Shown here: piece after piece, positions 24,852 through 33,827 of the stretch
Position numbering within the stretch: the first letter of the stretch is position 1
Layout of the letters: each line of letters begins with the position of its first letter
DNA from: Colwellia sp.
GTDB taxonomy: Bacteria; Pseudomonadota; Gammaproteobacteria; Enterobacterales; Alteromonadaceae
Direction: 5' to 3'
Assembly (NCBI GenBank): GCA_022969215.1
Contig: JALJPA010000023.1
Location: 1-34,020, forward strand
DNA length: 34,020 bases
Program-made: the position numbers and the translations under genes
Notes under the pieces: model-generated
Told to the model about the DNA's origin: nothing
Databases searched by the model: none
Seen by the model: only the letters and a program-made list of their open reading frames with translations

Positions 24852-25595
24852 ATGTCTAGTACTACTCCCCGCTGTAATACCCAAGCTAGCTATATCCAAT
24901 TAAGCAATATTAGCCAATCTTTCACGCTTAATGATGCAAAAGTCACCTTATTCGAACAGCTCAACCTCACCATAAGACAAGGGCAGTCGTACGCCATTAT
25001 GGGACCATCTGGTGCGGGAAAGTCTAGCTTGCTGATGTTGATGTCAGGTTTAGAGCAACCCAGCTCTGGGCAAGGTGTTTATGTTAAAGATGATGTAAAG
25101 GAGTCGCATGAATCTAGTCTGGAAGCGCTACGGTCGGATATTGGCTTTATCTTTCAGCAGTTTCATTTACTGCCCGAGTTAACGGCGCTTAATAATGTAG
25201 CTTTGCCGCTAAAATTACGTGGTGATAAAGAGGCAATTAGTAAAGCGAAACTAATGCTGAAAAAAGTAGGTTTGCAAGACCGTATCAATCATAACCCAAA
25301 TGAACTCAGTGGCGGCGAACAGCAAAGAGTGGCGATTGCCCGAGCGTTAGTCTTCGAACCTCGTTATATTTTTGCCGATGAACCAACAGGTAATCTAGAT
25401 GAAAACAGTGCTAGGGATATTGCCAATATTTTGCTTAGTTGTTGTAAAGATAGCAATGCCGCTTTGATCATGGTGACGCACAGTCAGGTATTAGCCAATA
25501 AAGCCGAACATATTTTTAACTTAACCCATGACGGCTTAACTCAGATCAAAGGTCATAACGCTAAAATAGAGCAACTGGAGGCAGCATGTCGATAG
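24852..25595 (+). CDS. ABC transporter ATPase, YbbA/LolD/MacB-type
   Basis: This 247-residue cytoplasmic ATPase is a partner of the FtsX-like permease that follows. Motifs are Walker A GPSGAGKSS, Q-loop FIFQQFHLLPELTALNNV, signature LSGGEQQR, Walker B YIFADEPTGNLD and H-loop THS. The FHLLPELTALNNVALPL pattern is characteristic of the mechanotransmission (MacB/LolD/YbbA) class. The start was chosen at the ATG 24852 because TAAGG lies nine bases upstream. The earlier TTG at 24819 and ATG at 24831 would lie within or next to the promoter deduced from the TTTCACA repeat. It overlaps the permease gene by 10 bases. Confidence 0.88.
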   Translation: MSSTTPRCNTQASYIQLSNISQSFTLNDAKVTLFEQLNLTIRQGQSYAIMGPSGAGKSSLLMLMSGLEQPSSGQGVYVKDDVKESHESSLEALRSDIGFIFQQFHLLPELTALNNVALPLKLRGDKEAISKAKLMLKKVGLQDRINHNPNELSGGEQQRVAIARALVFEPRYIFADEPTGNLDENSARDIANILLSCCKDSNAALIMVTHSQVLANKAEHIFNLTHDGLTQIKGHNAKIEQLEAACR

Positions 25596-28084
25596 CAAGT
25601 AGAGCCTTATTAGAAAATACTAAATTGGCTTGGCAGTTCTACCGTCAGGAGTATCATTTACCACAGCAAAGATTATTACGTTGGACACAGGCCATATTGC
25701 TTATTTTTATGCTGGCATTAACTCAGTCGAGTTTTAGTGTTCAGCAGTATTTAACGCAAAACCTACAAGGATTATTAGGCGCCGATGCGCAAATAAGTCA
25801 GCGGCAACCTTTTACTAACCAACAGGTTAATGATTTATCTGAACAGGTAAAAGAATTGGTAGCAACGCAGCAAATTAAAATTAACTTCAGTCATCAAGAA
25901 AGTAGGCAATATATTAGTTTAAAAGCGGTGGCTGATAGTTATCCCTTACAAGGAGAGTTGCTAACCGCGACTTCACTTACTGGCAATACAGAGCTAAGTT
26001 TAACTGGTCCCAAACAAGGTGAAATTTGGTTTGATAGCCGCTTGTTCGCCAGTTTTAGCCTAGAAGTTGGCGATATTATTCATATTGCCAAGCAAGAATT
26101 TGTCTTCACTAAGCTAATCAAACATGAGCCAGATAGATTAATGGAAGGCCATAATGTTGCTATGCGCGCCATGATAAATATTGCTGATATGGCAAAACTT
26201 AACTTTAGTGAAAATCTTATTAATTATCGTTATTTGTTAGCCCTTGATTCAACACAATTATCGTCCTTACAAGACTGGCAGCAACAACATTTACCCGCTG
26301 CACAACTGGTTCATAAACAAGGTAATCATCCACTGGCATTGTTTTGGCAACGCACAGAAAATTTTATTGGCCTAGCATCTATTATTTTATTCTTTATGGC
26401 CGCTATTGCCATTGAACAAATTTCATTAAAACACCAAAGCAAAGAGCAGTATTTCTCTGCTGTCTGTATGAGCTTAGGCGCATCAAAAGGCACCGGCATT
26501 GTCGTTTCAATATTGAAGTGGTGCTTTTCCTTGACCTTATTATTACCTATTGCTCTGCTTGTTTCTGCAGCTTGTCATTGGTTGATTATTCACTATTTAA
26601 CCGCAAGTTTTCCAAATTTACAGTGGCAATGGCATTACGGTCTTAGCTTGAAAACCCTGACTTTTGTGAGCGTGATTTTTGCTTTATTTTACTTACCCGT
26701 TTGGTATTCATTACTTAATAGCAGTGTTGGTAAGTTATTTACTAGCGCAAAAAGCACTACCAGCAACCTTGGCCAAAAACTGGTCACTGTCGCGGTATTA
26801 GTGATAGTTGTTTTGGCTTACTCCGATAATGTTTTATTAACCATGATGTTAGTAGGCGCAATGTTGGTGACCATTTTGTTAATACTACTGTTAAGTTGGT
26901 TAGTATTAACAATAGGAGAAAAATTAACACAAAATTTATCGGGTTTATTACCCTTTGTATTTTTTATGATGAAGCAACGTTTAGTCAGTAAAAGTACGCA
27001 AATCTTAGGTGTCGGGTTATCGGCATTTTTATTGCTGTTTACCCTGATGTTGATGCATGATTTGGGCAAGACTATGTCGTCTTATCAGCGACAACATGAT
27101 GGTAACTTAATGGTGTCAAAAGCAACCAATGATCAGCTGAGTTATCTGAAAAACTGGGCCAGTGAAAATAACATTAGTATTCGTCAAAATAAAAGTTATC
27201 TGCAAGCCAAGCTTATTGAAATTAATGAAAAATCACTAGCTGAGCATACGGACAAACCAAGTGATAGTTTGGCCACTTTCTCCCGTGAAATTAGAATGCA
27301 TTGGAATGACCAGCTGCCAAGTAATAATCGACTTCTTTCGGGTACTTGGTGGCAAGCTGACACTGATAACTGGCAACAAATCTCGGTTGAGCAAGAAGTA
27401 CTGACCGATATGGGGTTAAAACTAGATGATGCATTAACTTTTATTATCTCTGGCCAACGTTATACCTTTACCATAGCGGCCAGTCATGAGTTCAAGCCGG
27501 GTAATGGCTCTATTACCTTCTGGATACAAATGCCTACCGCGGCACTCGCCCATATTCATGCTAATCATTACAGCATGGCGAGCTTAGAAATAAGTGAGCT
27601 GCAGCAGCCACTGTTAGCTGAGCTTTGGCAGAAATTTCCGACTCTGCGTATGGTGTCATTGCAACAGATGACCGAGCGGTACGATAACCTTTTAGCCATG
27701 ATAACTAAGGTGATATCAGGCTTTTCAATGCTCATTATATTACTGGCTGGCATCGTTATATTGGCATCAATTAATGCGGTTGAAGCAAACGAGCAGAAGA
27801 AAAACAGTATTATTATGAGTTTTGGCTTTAATCGAACAACTTGTTTAAAACTTAATATTATTGAGTGGCTTATCACAGCAATGATTGCTGCTTGTGGTGC
27901 AATACTAGGCACCTACCTTGCAGGTTTACTTATTTATAAATCTCAATTTTCGCTAAATTATCAACCAGACTTTGTTTGGCTGTTTGTCACCTTATTTATA
28001 ATTTTAACCAGTGTTACCTCACTCGGTATTATTGCCAGCAGAAAAAGCCTTAACAGCTCGATTAGACAACTAATGGCAGAATAA
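25586..28084 (+). CDS. ABC transporter permease, YbbP-like (FtsX family)
   Basis: This 832-residue inner-membrane permease has the layout of YbbP. An N-terminal helix (~30-48) and a large periplasmic domain (~50-255, containing LGADAQISQRQPF near residue 64) come first. About four to six central helices follow (~255-490), then a second periplasmic domain (~490-700) and three C-terminal helices (~715-825) typical of FtsX domains. MacB-class systems do not carry solutes across the membrane but use ATP to drive mechanical work in the periplasm, such as releasing lipoproteins or signalling. The substrate here is unknown. A strong GGAGG ribosome site lies inside the ATPase gene end. It is followed by a 95-base gap with the second TTTCACA repeat. 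Confidence 0.87.
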   Translation: MSIASRALLENTKLAWQFYRQEYHLPQQRLLRWTQAILLIFMLALTQSSFSVQQYLTQNLQGLLGADAQISQRQPFTNQQVNDLSEQVKELVATQQIKINFSHQESRQYISLKAVADSYPLQGELLTATSLTGNTELSLTGPKQGEIWFDSRLFASFSLEVGDIIHIAKQEFVFTKLIKHEPDRLMEGHNVAMRAMINIADMAKLNFSENLINYRYLLALDSTQLSSLQDWQQQHLPAAQLVHKQGNHPLALFWQRTENFIGLASIILFFMAAIAIEQISLKHQSKEQYFSAVCMSLGASKGTGIVVSILKWCFSLTLLLPIALLVSAACHWLIIHYLTASFPNLQWQWHYGLSLKTLTFVSVIFALFYLPVWYSLLNSSVGKLFTSAKSTTSNLGQKLVTVAVLVIVVLAYSDNVLLTMMLVGAMLVTILLILLLSWLVLTIGEKLTQNLSGLLPFVFFMMKQRLVSKSTQILGVGLSAFLLLFTLMLMHDLGKTMSSYQRQHDGNLMVSKATNDQLSYLKNWASENNISIRQNKSYLQAKLIEINEKSLAEHTDKPSDSLATFSREIRMHWNDQLPSNNRLLSGTWWQADTDNWQQISVEQEVLTDMGLKLDDALTFIISGQRYTFTIAASHEFKPGNGSITFWIQMPTAALAHIHANHYSMASLEISELQQPLLAELWQKFPTLRMVSLQQMTERYDNLLAMITKVISGFSMLIILLAGIVILASINAVEANEQKKNSIIMSFGFNRTTCLKLNIIEWLITAMIAACGAILGTYLAGLLIYKSQFSLNYQPDFVWLFVTLFIILTSVTSLGIIASRKSLNSSIRQLMAE

Positions 28085-28107
28085 AGAATTAATATATTTC
28101 CCTAGCA

Positions 28108-28137
28108 TTTCACACTTGTTTCACATTAATTTTGACA
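28108..28137 (+). promoter_or_regulatory. Direct-repeat operator (TTTCACA-N4-TTTCACA) overlapping promoter of DJ-1/two-component operon
   Basis: Two exact TTTCACA copies (28108-28114 and 28119-28125), 11 bases apart, are followed by a -35-like TTGACA (28132-28137) that could overlap a weak third site. A TAATAA -10 candidate lies at 28151, although the spacing is short. The layout suits activation by an OmpR-family protein. Confidence 0.6.
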
Positions 28138-28179
28138 TGCTAGGCGCAACTAATAAATGGATAGATAAGCGAGACGATA

Positions 28180-29316
28180 ATGAAAAATAGTAAACAACAA
28201 ATGAATAACCTAATTACTTTTAAGTTAAGCAGTTTAATACTAATCACCCTAATGTTAATAACTCTGCAAGTTAGCGCTGCTTCGGTAAGTAAGAAGATTT
28301 TAATGGTGGTGAGTGGTTATGGCCAAGAGGATAAATCAGCCGGATATGAATTTGATGAATTCTCTAAAGCCTATTTAGTTTTCAAAGCCAATGGCATTAG
28401 TGTTGATGTTGCCAGTCCTAAAGGCGGTAAAGTTGAGGCCGGTAAATACGACTCTAGCAAAGTGTACAATGCCAAGGCGCTGGCTGATAAAAGTATTATG
28501 GCTAAATTAGCCCATACCTTAGCCACTGGAGAGGTTGATGCCAGTAACTATAACGGTATTTTTATTGTTGGCGGTAAAGGCGCTATGTTTGACTTACCTA
28601 AAGATAAGGCGTTACAAACTTTAATTGCTGATATCTATCAACAACAAGGCTCAGTTGCCGCGGTATGTCATGGTCCAGCCGCCCTAGTAGATGTTAAGTT
28701 AAATGATGGCAGTTACTTAATTGCCAACAAAAGCATTAATGGTTTCACCAATGTTGAAGAGCAATTATTTGGTAAAAAATGGTTAACGAAATTTGATTTT
28801 ATGTTAGAAGACAAATTGATTGAGCGTGGTGGTAAGTTTCAAGCCAGTGATATTATGTTAAGTCACGTCGCTATTGATGGTAGGTTAATTACCGGACAAA
28901 ACCCAAGTTCAACCGTGGGTGTAGCTAATGCCTTGGTAAACACCCTAGGTATTAAAGCCGTTGTTACTGAGCAATACCAAGGTGACAAAACCTTAGCGCT
29001 AGTGGCTAAATTGTTAGCGGGTGATAAGACAGTATTAACCACCTTAAAAGAAAACCAAGCAGATTATCACTTACCGTTAGTGGGCATGTACGGTTTTTAT
29101 TATTTAAAAATTGCCGAAAATAATAGCCAAATTGCTAATGCTTTAACACTAATGACAGCAGCACAAGCCGAAATTAATAATCCAATGTTAGATATGAAAA
29201 TCGCCACAGCACAACAAAAGCTAGGCAAGGCCGAAATGGCAAAAAACACCTTAGCTCAATTATTACTGGAAAAACCTGATTACCAACCAGCGAAAGATAT
29301 GTTAAAAACACTATAG
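28180..29316 (+). CDS. Exported DJ-1/PfpI-family protein with C-terminal helical extension
   Basis: This 378-residue protein carries a signal peptide (hydrophobic core ~16-33, cleavage after VSA). The DJ-1/PfpI domain (~37-265) shows the Hsp31-like arrangement: Glu/Asp in GYEFDEF, an IFIVGGKGAMFDLP strand and the nucleophile elbow AAVCHGPAAL with Cys163. Family members act as glyoxalases, deglycase-like enzymes, chaperones or peptidases. The remaining ~110 residues are alpha-helical with a TPR-like ending (AQQKLGKAEMAKNTLAQLLLEKPDYQPAKDML), an unusual addition. Most DJ-1 proteins are cytoplasmic, so a periplasmic version is notable. It precedes the response regulator by 29 bases in the same operon, so it may be a sensor accessory or an effector of that system. 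Confidence 0.85.
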   Translation: MKNSKQQMNNLITFKLSSLILITLMLITLQVSAASVSKKILMVVSGYGQEDKSAGYEFDEFSKAYLVFKANGISVDVASPKGGKVEAGKYDSSKVYNAKALADKSIMAKLAHTLATGEVDASNYNGIFIVGGKGAMFDLPKDKALQTLIADIYQQQGSVAAVCHGPAALVDVKLNDGSYLIANKSINGFTNVEEQLFGKKWLTKFDFMLEDKLIERGGKFQASDIMLSHVAIDGRLITGQNPSSTVGVANALVNTLGIKAVVTEQYQGDKTLALVAKLLAGDKTVLTTLKENQADYHLPLVGMYGFYYLKIAENNSQIANALTLMTAAQAEINNPMLDMKIATAQQKLGKAEMAKNTLAQLLLEKPDYQPAKDMLKTL

Positions 29317-29345
29317 TAATTAATAACGAACTTGACAGTAGCAAT

Positions 29346-30041
29346 ATGACATCGACAACATTACAGATTTTATTAGTAGAAGATCAGCTCGATATAGCAC
29401 GCAATATTGCTGACTATTTAGAAGCTAAAGGCCATGTGCTTGATTTTGCCACACAAGGACAGCAAGGCTTAGATCTAGCATTGAATAATCACTATGATCT
29501 GCTTATTCTGGATTTAAATCTGCCAGTAATGGATGGCTTAGTGGTTTGCCAACAAGTTAGAGCAAACTCTACTCGTCATATTCCTATATTAATGCTTACC
29601 GCCAGAGACAGTATTGACGATAAAGTCTCTGGTTTTACTGTCGGTGCTGATGATTACTTAACAAAACCTTTTTCATTGCAAGAATTAGAAGTGCGTTGTT
29701 TGGCACTATCAAGAAGACATTTATTGCAAAGCGAAAATGTGGTTAATATTGGCCCGTTACAACTCGATAAAAAACGTCAAACGGTGCAGCGTGATGGTCA
29801 GTTACTCAACTTACATAGCATGGGTTATCGTATTTTAACTGTGTTAATTGATGCTTACCCGCAGGTGGTCAGTCGCTCACAATTATCACAACAGCTTTGG
29901 GGTGATGCACCGACTGAGTCAGACGCATTACGCTCACATATTTATCAGCTACGCACTGTGTTGGATAAACCCTTTGCCACTGCACTGTTAAAAACCCGTC
30001 ATGGTGTTGGTTTTGTTTTGGATATTGAAAATGATAAATAG
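29346..30041 (+). CDS. OmpR-family response regulator
   Basis: This 231-residue DNA-binding regulator has a receiver domain (1-~118: acidic pocket VEDQ, phospho-acceptor Asp56 in LLILDLNLPVMDG, Thr in MLTARDS, Lys in YLTKPFS). A winged-helix domain (~130-228) has DALRSHIYQLRTVLD as the recognition region and RHGVGFVLD as the wing. It overlaps the following kinase gene by 11 bases and so forms a pair with it. The TTTCACA direct repeats upstream of its own operon and of the ABC operon have the spacing such regulators bind, making it the best candidate for their binder. Confidence 0.93.
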   Translation: MTSTTLQILLVEDQLDIARNIADYLEAKGHVLDFATQGQQGLDLALNNHYDLLILDLNLPVMDGLVVCQQVRANSTRHIPILMLTARDSIDDKVSGFTVGADDYLTKPFSLQELEVRCLALSRRHLLQSENVVNIGPLQLDKKRQTVQRDGQLLNLHSMGYRILTVLIDAYPQVVSRSQLSQQLWGDAPTESDALRSHIYQLRTVLDKPFATALLKTRHGVGFVLDIENDK

Positions 30042-31386
30042 CAGTGTCACTCCAGCAAAAAAATATCACAGCTTAAGTCGACGTATTGTCGCGCAGTTTT
30101 GTATATTTACCCTTGTACTATCAAGTCTTTATGGCCTATTAAGTTTCTCACTTATTTATGATTTAGAAGACAATTTTATCTACAATACTATGGATAACGA
30201 AGCTAAATTCCTTATTGAAGGTTATCAGCAGCAAGGTCAATGGCCAAAACCTCGCAGTAACAATATGCAACTGCACTTTTCCAAAGACACTTTACCTGAT
30301 GCAGTAACCTCAAAATTAGTTGCAGAGCCCAAACGAGCCGAATTCTTTGGGGAAAAAGGTCTGCACTACCATCTGTATGTCCTACCTAATTTTAATCAGG
30401 TTTACTTGCTAGCCGAAGTGAGTGACATGTTGTTAGTGCGACCTATGAGTGGCAGCTTATTACGTTTATTACTGGCTGCTAGTTTTGTTTTAATGATCAT
30501 AGCCTGCCTTATTGCTTGGTTATTAGGCCGTAAAACCGCCAAACCGCTGCAACAACTCGCTGACTTAGTTGATGGCGTAGCACCTGAACATATTCCTGAT
30601 AATTTTGCCGAGCAATTTCCTCGTAATGAGATTGGCATTTTAGCCACTACCTTAGAAGAAACCATGGCACGAATTAAACAAGCTCTGGCAAGAGAAAAGA
30701 ACTTTACCCGTGATGTCAGCCACGAGCTGCGTACACCCGTTGCCATCATTAAAAATGCCGTAGAAGTTTATCAAAGCCGACATAATCTAGATAAAAGTGC
30801 AGATCAACAAGCTAATGATGCCCTAGCCGTCGATACCCTAATGAAGCGTATTGGTGATGCAAGTGTGCAAATGGAGCAAACGGTAGTGACCTTATTATCA
30901 TTAGCGCGAGAAGAGCAAACTTCCATTGATAAATCGGCAGTAAATTTAATCGCCTTGGTTGAACAAGCCGTTATCGATCACAGCTATTTGCTCAATAACA
31001 AGGCGGTTGAAGTTGTCGTTGACGACAATACCAATACTAGGCTTTACCTGCAGCAAGGCATGTTAAAAGTATTGTTAGATAATTTAATTAGCAATGCTTT
31101 TCAGTACACTGATACAGGTGAAGTGCGCATTAGTTATCTTGATAATTGCTTGATTATCGCCGATACTGGCTCAGGAATAGAGGCTGATATTGCTGACAAA
31201 GTTACCGAGATTGCAGTAAAAGGTAGCCAAAGTACCGGCTATGGTTTTGGTTTATCTATAGTGAAACGCTTATGTGAACATCAAGGCTGGCAACTTAAAG
31301 TAAGCAGTACCAGCACAAGTCCTAGTCACTGTAGCAGGAACGCCATAAATAAGGGGACCGAGATTTCGGTGCTATTTTCTAGTTAA
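30031..31386 (+). CDS. Sensor histidine kinase (partner of the 29346 regulator)
   Basis: This 451-residue inner-membrane kinase has TM1 (~20-45), a periplasmic sensor of ~100 residues, TM2 (~145-170), a HAMP-like linker and a HisKA domain with DVSHELRTPVAIIKN (phospho-acceptor His231). The catalytic domain has an N-box (DNLISNAFQY), G1 (DTGSGI) and G2 (GYGFGLSIV). The F-box region is poorly conserved. The ATG at 30031 is chosen over 30001 because it has GGAT upstream, overlaps the regulator stop by only 11 bases and gives a normal N-terminus. The sensor domain belongs to no family that I recognise. Its neighbours suggest it monitors the envelope. Confidence 0.9.
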   Translation: MINSSVTPAKKYHSLSRRIVAQFCIFTLVLSSLYGLLSFSLIYDLEDNFIYNTMDNEAKFLIEGYQQQGQWPKPRSNNMQLHFSKDTLPDAVTSKLVAEPKRAEFFGEKGLHYHLYVLPNFNQVYLLAEVSDMLLVRPMSGSLLRLLLAASFVLMIIACLIAWLLGRKTAKPLQQLADLVDGVAPEHIPDNFAEQFPRNEIGILATTLEETMARIKQALAREKNFTRDVSHELRTPVAIIKNAVEVYQSRHNLDKSADQQANDALAVDTLMKRIGDASVQMEQTVVTLLSLAREEQTSIDKSAVNLIALVEQAVIDHSYLLNNKAVEVVVDDNTNTRLYLQQGMLKVLLDNLISNAFQYTDTGEVRISYLDNCLIIADTGSGIEADIADKVTEIAVKGSQSTGYGFGLSIVKRLCEHQGWQLKVSSTSTSPSHCSRNAINKGTEISVLFSS

Positions 31387-31400
31387 TCAATCCCTCTAGC

Positions 31401-31426
31401 ATCGGTATTTACTGTCCGATTTTTTT
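31401..31426 (+). terminator. Probable terminator after the histidine kinase
   Basis: ATCGG (31401-31405) pairs with CCGAT (31416-31420), ten-base loop, followed by six T's. The stem is short. Confidence 0.5.
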
Positions 31427-31446
31427 GGCAGACAAGTACCCGCCAA

Positions 31447-31484
31447 GCTAAGTAGTTAAATTCAAATGCTATTAATTACTTAGC
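31447..31484. repeat. Inverted repeat upstream of second two-component system
   Basis: GCTAAGTAGTTAA (31447-31459) pairs with TTAATTACTTAGC (31472-31484), 13 positions with one wobble and a 12-base centre. It lies about 90 bases before the regulator start and could be an operator or an mRNA hairpin. Confidence 0.45.
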
Positions 31485-31569
31485 AAGTTAACCACCTGTA
31501 AAACTTAATAAGAATTATTTGCATAAAAAAGGTATGATATCGGTCAGTTTTTATATTGAGCGTATAATT

Positions 31570-32271
31570 ATGCTGCCGTCAGCGCGCATTTTAATCATAG
31601 AAGATGACTTAGCACTTAACGAGCAAGTCACGGCGTTACTAAATAAACATCATTATCTGGTTCATCAATGCACCGATGGCGAGCAAGGCTTAGCTACAGC
31701 CTTAGCGTTAAACTTTGATCTCATTTTACTTGATGCTCGCTTACCCCGACTTGATGGCTTCTCCCTATTAACTTCATTAAGAAAACATAAAAAAACACCA
31801 GTGATTATGGTCACTGCCTGTGGCGCGGAAGAAGAAAGAATCCAAGGATTTCGCCAAGGCGCGGATGACTATTTAGCCAAACCTTTTAATATTACTGAAT
31901 TACTATTTCGTATTGAAGCGATATTAAGACGCACCTTAATTGATCCTGCTGAGCCAGTTAAATCGACTAGCCAGCAAAAAATTGAAGTTGATCAATTACA
32001 GCTCAATAGACATGACATGACACTTGCTTATGCTCAACAAGCCATCAAGGTAACTGCGATTCAATTTAAATTACTTTGGGCATTAGTAACCCATCAGAAT
32101 GAAGTATTAAGTAAACCTTTTTTATACCCTTTAGTGCTCGATCGAGAGTTTAGTTTGTACGATCGCAGTTTAGATATGCACTTAAGTCGTATCAGAAAAA
32201 AGCTCATCGCCGCCGGTATGTCGGCACATCGTATTGAAACCGCCCATGGTCGTGGTTACTGCTTTAAATAG
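31570..32271 (+). CDS. OmpR-family response regulator (PfeR/CpxR-like)
   Basis: This 233-residue regulator has a receiver (acidic pocket IEDD, phospho-acceptor Asp55 in LILLDARLP, Thr in MVTACG, Lys in YLAKPFN). A winged helix (~140-230) has RSLDMHLSRIRKKL and RGYCFK. The ATG at 31570 is used instead of upstream TTG 31519 or ATG 31534 because it starts right at the first beta strand and has GAG nine bases upstream. A TATGAT -10-like element lies at 31533. Its kinase follows after 147 bases. The proteins resemble the CpxR/RstA/PfeR group; the Fur-like site after the kinase favours an iron-related role, but that is an inference. Confidence 0.92.
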   Translation: MLPSARILIIEDDLALNEQVTALLNKHHYLVHQCTDGEQGLATALALNFDLILLDARLPRLDGFSLLTSLRKHKKTPVIMVTACGAEEERIQGFRQGADDYLAKPFNITELLFRIEAILRRTLIDPAEPVKSTSQQKIEVDQLQLNRHDMTLAYAQQAIKVTAIQFKLLWALVTHQNEVLSKPFLYPLVLDREFSLYDRSLDMHLSRIRKKLIAAGMSAHRIETAHGRGYCFK

Positions 32272-32418
32272 CAGGAAAGCACCCTGATCTTATGCCCTAA
32301 ATCTACATCAGTTTAAAAACTAGATACCCGATAAAACACTTCGGCTATGACGGCATCAATTGCTTAGGTGGAGATTAGCATGCTCTACTAAATAATAAAT
32401 CAACCTGAGACCAACGTT

Positions 32419-33777
32419 ATGAATAAACAGTTTTTTTGGAAACTTTGCTTCATTATTATTGCCGGCTCAATGGCTCTGTATTGGCTTATTGATTTATTAT
32501 CTAATCACACTGAGCTACGTATGAGTCACATAGCAACGGAGCATCAACAACAAATACTTGCTTATGCAGATCAGGCCGAGAAACTTTATCTTCAAGGTGA
32601 CATTATTGCACTAACCGCTTACATGAAAAAAATTCAACAGCAAGAGCAGACCTGGGCATCGGTTGTGCAATCTACGCTAACGCCTCTAGCGGGCACTCGC
32701 TTATCAAAGAGTTATATTGATGAATTTACTTTAGGGAGAGATGTCAGCTGGAAGATTCATTTATATTTTAAAGAGAACCCGGTTATGGGTGTTGTCTTTG
32801 CTGATAAAACAAGCCATTTTTTAATGCAATTACCGGCAAGAATGCGACCAGGAAGTTATTGGGGCATAACCTCTTTAGTGTTAAAAATTGCCTTGCCTGT
32901 GGTGCTACTGAGCTTATTAACCGCCTTGCTTTACCGACATATGATGCAACCATTACGTCGATTAGAGCAAGCCAGTCGAAAGTTAAGCCAAGGAGATTTT
33001 ACCGCCCGAGTTTGTACTCATTTAGGTAATCGCAATGATGAATTTACGCATGTCGCGCAGACCTTTGATGCCATGGCCCAGCGCATAGGTAAAATGGTAA
33101 CTCGCCAGCGAGAATTTATCGCCGATTTTTCCCATGAGTTACGCACGCCAATAACACGCATTGAAATGGCACTCGCGTGTGCGCAATCAGAGCTTAATAG
33201 CCAAGAAATGCTGGCACGTATAGCCATAGAAGTTAAAGGTATGCGTAAACTTGCCGAAGACTCACTAACCCTTGCATGGTTAGACAATGAGGAGCCAAAA
33301 GCCAGTGATGAAAACTTTGATTTGGTCGACTTGCTCGACAGTATTCTTGACGATGGTAATTTTGAGTTTCCAGATAAAGTAATCAGCAGAGAGCTACCTG
33401 AATCATTACTATTTTATGGTAATAGCCGCTTACTTGGCCAAGCTTTCGAAAACATCATTAGAAATGCCCTGCGCTATGCCAAACACGAAGTGCTATTGGC
33501 ACTTGTTATTGAAGAAGATGGAATAGTGTTAACTATTGCCGATGACGGTGTTGGCGTAGAACACCAGCATTTGGCTGATATCTTCAAAGCCTTTTATCGC
33601 ATCCCTACCATACAAGTGCAAACTATTAATCCTGGTTTTGGCTTAGGCTTGGCTTTAGCACAACGACAAATTATTGCTTGCCATGGTCAAGTGTTTGCCA
33701 CAAATCGAGTAAAAAGTGGCTTGAAAATAACCATATTACTGCCAATATCGGGCGAAAAGTGTAACCGACAAATGTAA
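32419..33777 (+). CDS. Sensor histidine kinase (PfeS/CpxA-like)
   Basis: This 452-residue inner-membrane kinase has TM1 (~7-27), a periplasmic sensor (~30-150), TM2 (~152-172), a HAMP domain (~173-228) and a HisKA domain with DFSHELRTPITRIEMALA (phospho-acceptor His239). The ATPase domain has an N-box (ENIIRNALRYA), G1 (DDGVGV), F-box (FKAFYRI) and G2 (GFGLGLALAQ). SHELRTPITR with ALA repeats is shared by CpxA, RstB and the siderophore sensors PfeS/PirS. The region downstream carries a Fur-like palindrome, so a siderophore receptor under this system is plausible but not shown. Confidence 0.92.
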   Translation: MNKQFFWKLCFIIIAGSMALYWLIDLLSNHTELRMSHIATEHQQQILAYADQAEKLYLQGDIIALTAYMKKIQQQEQTWASVVQSTLTPLAGTRLSKSYIDEFTLGRDVSWKIHLYFKENPVMGVVFADKTSHFLMQLPARMRPGSYWGITSLVLKIALPVVLLSLLTALLYRHMMQPLRRLEQASRKLSQGDFTARVCTHLGNRNDEFTHVAQTFDAMAQRIGKMVTRQREFIADFSHELRTPITRIEMALACAQSELNSQEMLARIAIEVKGMRKLAEDSLTLAWLDNEEPKASDENFDLVDLLDSILDDGNFEFPDKVISRELPESLLFYGNSRLLGQAFENIIRNALRYAKHEVLLALVIEEDGIVLTIADDGVGVEHQHLADIFKAFYRIPTIQVQTINPGFGLGLALAQRQIIACHGQVFATNRVKSGLKITILLPISGEKCNRQM

Positions 33778-33827
33778 CAATTGTAAAAGTACTTTAGTTT
33801 TGCTGATAAATGTAGAGAATACTCACG

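Noticed and set aside
30001-30030. Earlier ATG for the first histidine kinase
   Set aside because: Would overlap the regulator gene by 41 bases and add a hydrophobic decapeptide; ATG 30031 is better placed.
31519-31569. N-terminal extension of the second OmpR-type regulator
   Set aside because: Adds 17 residues not seen in the family and overlaps the promoter-like TATGAT.
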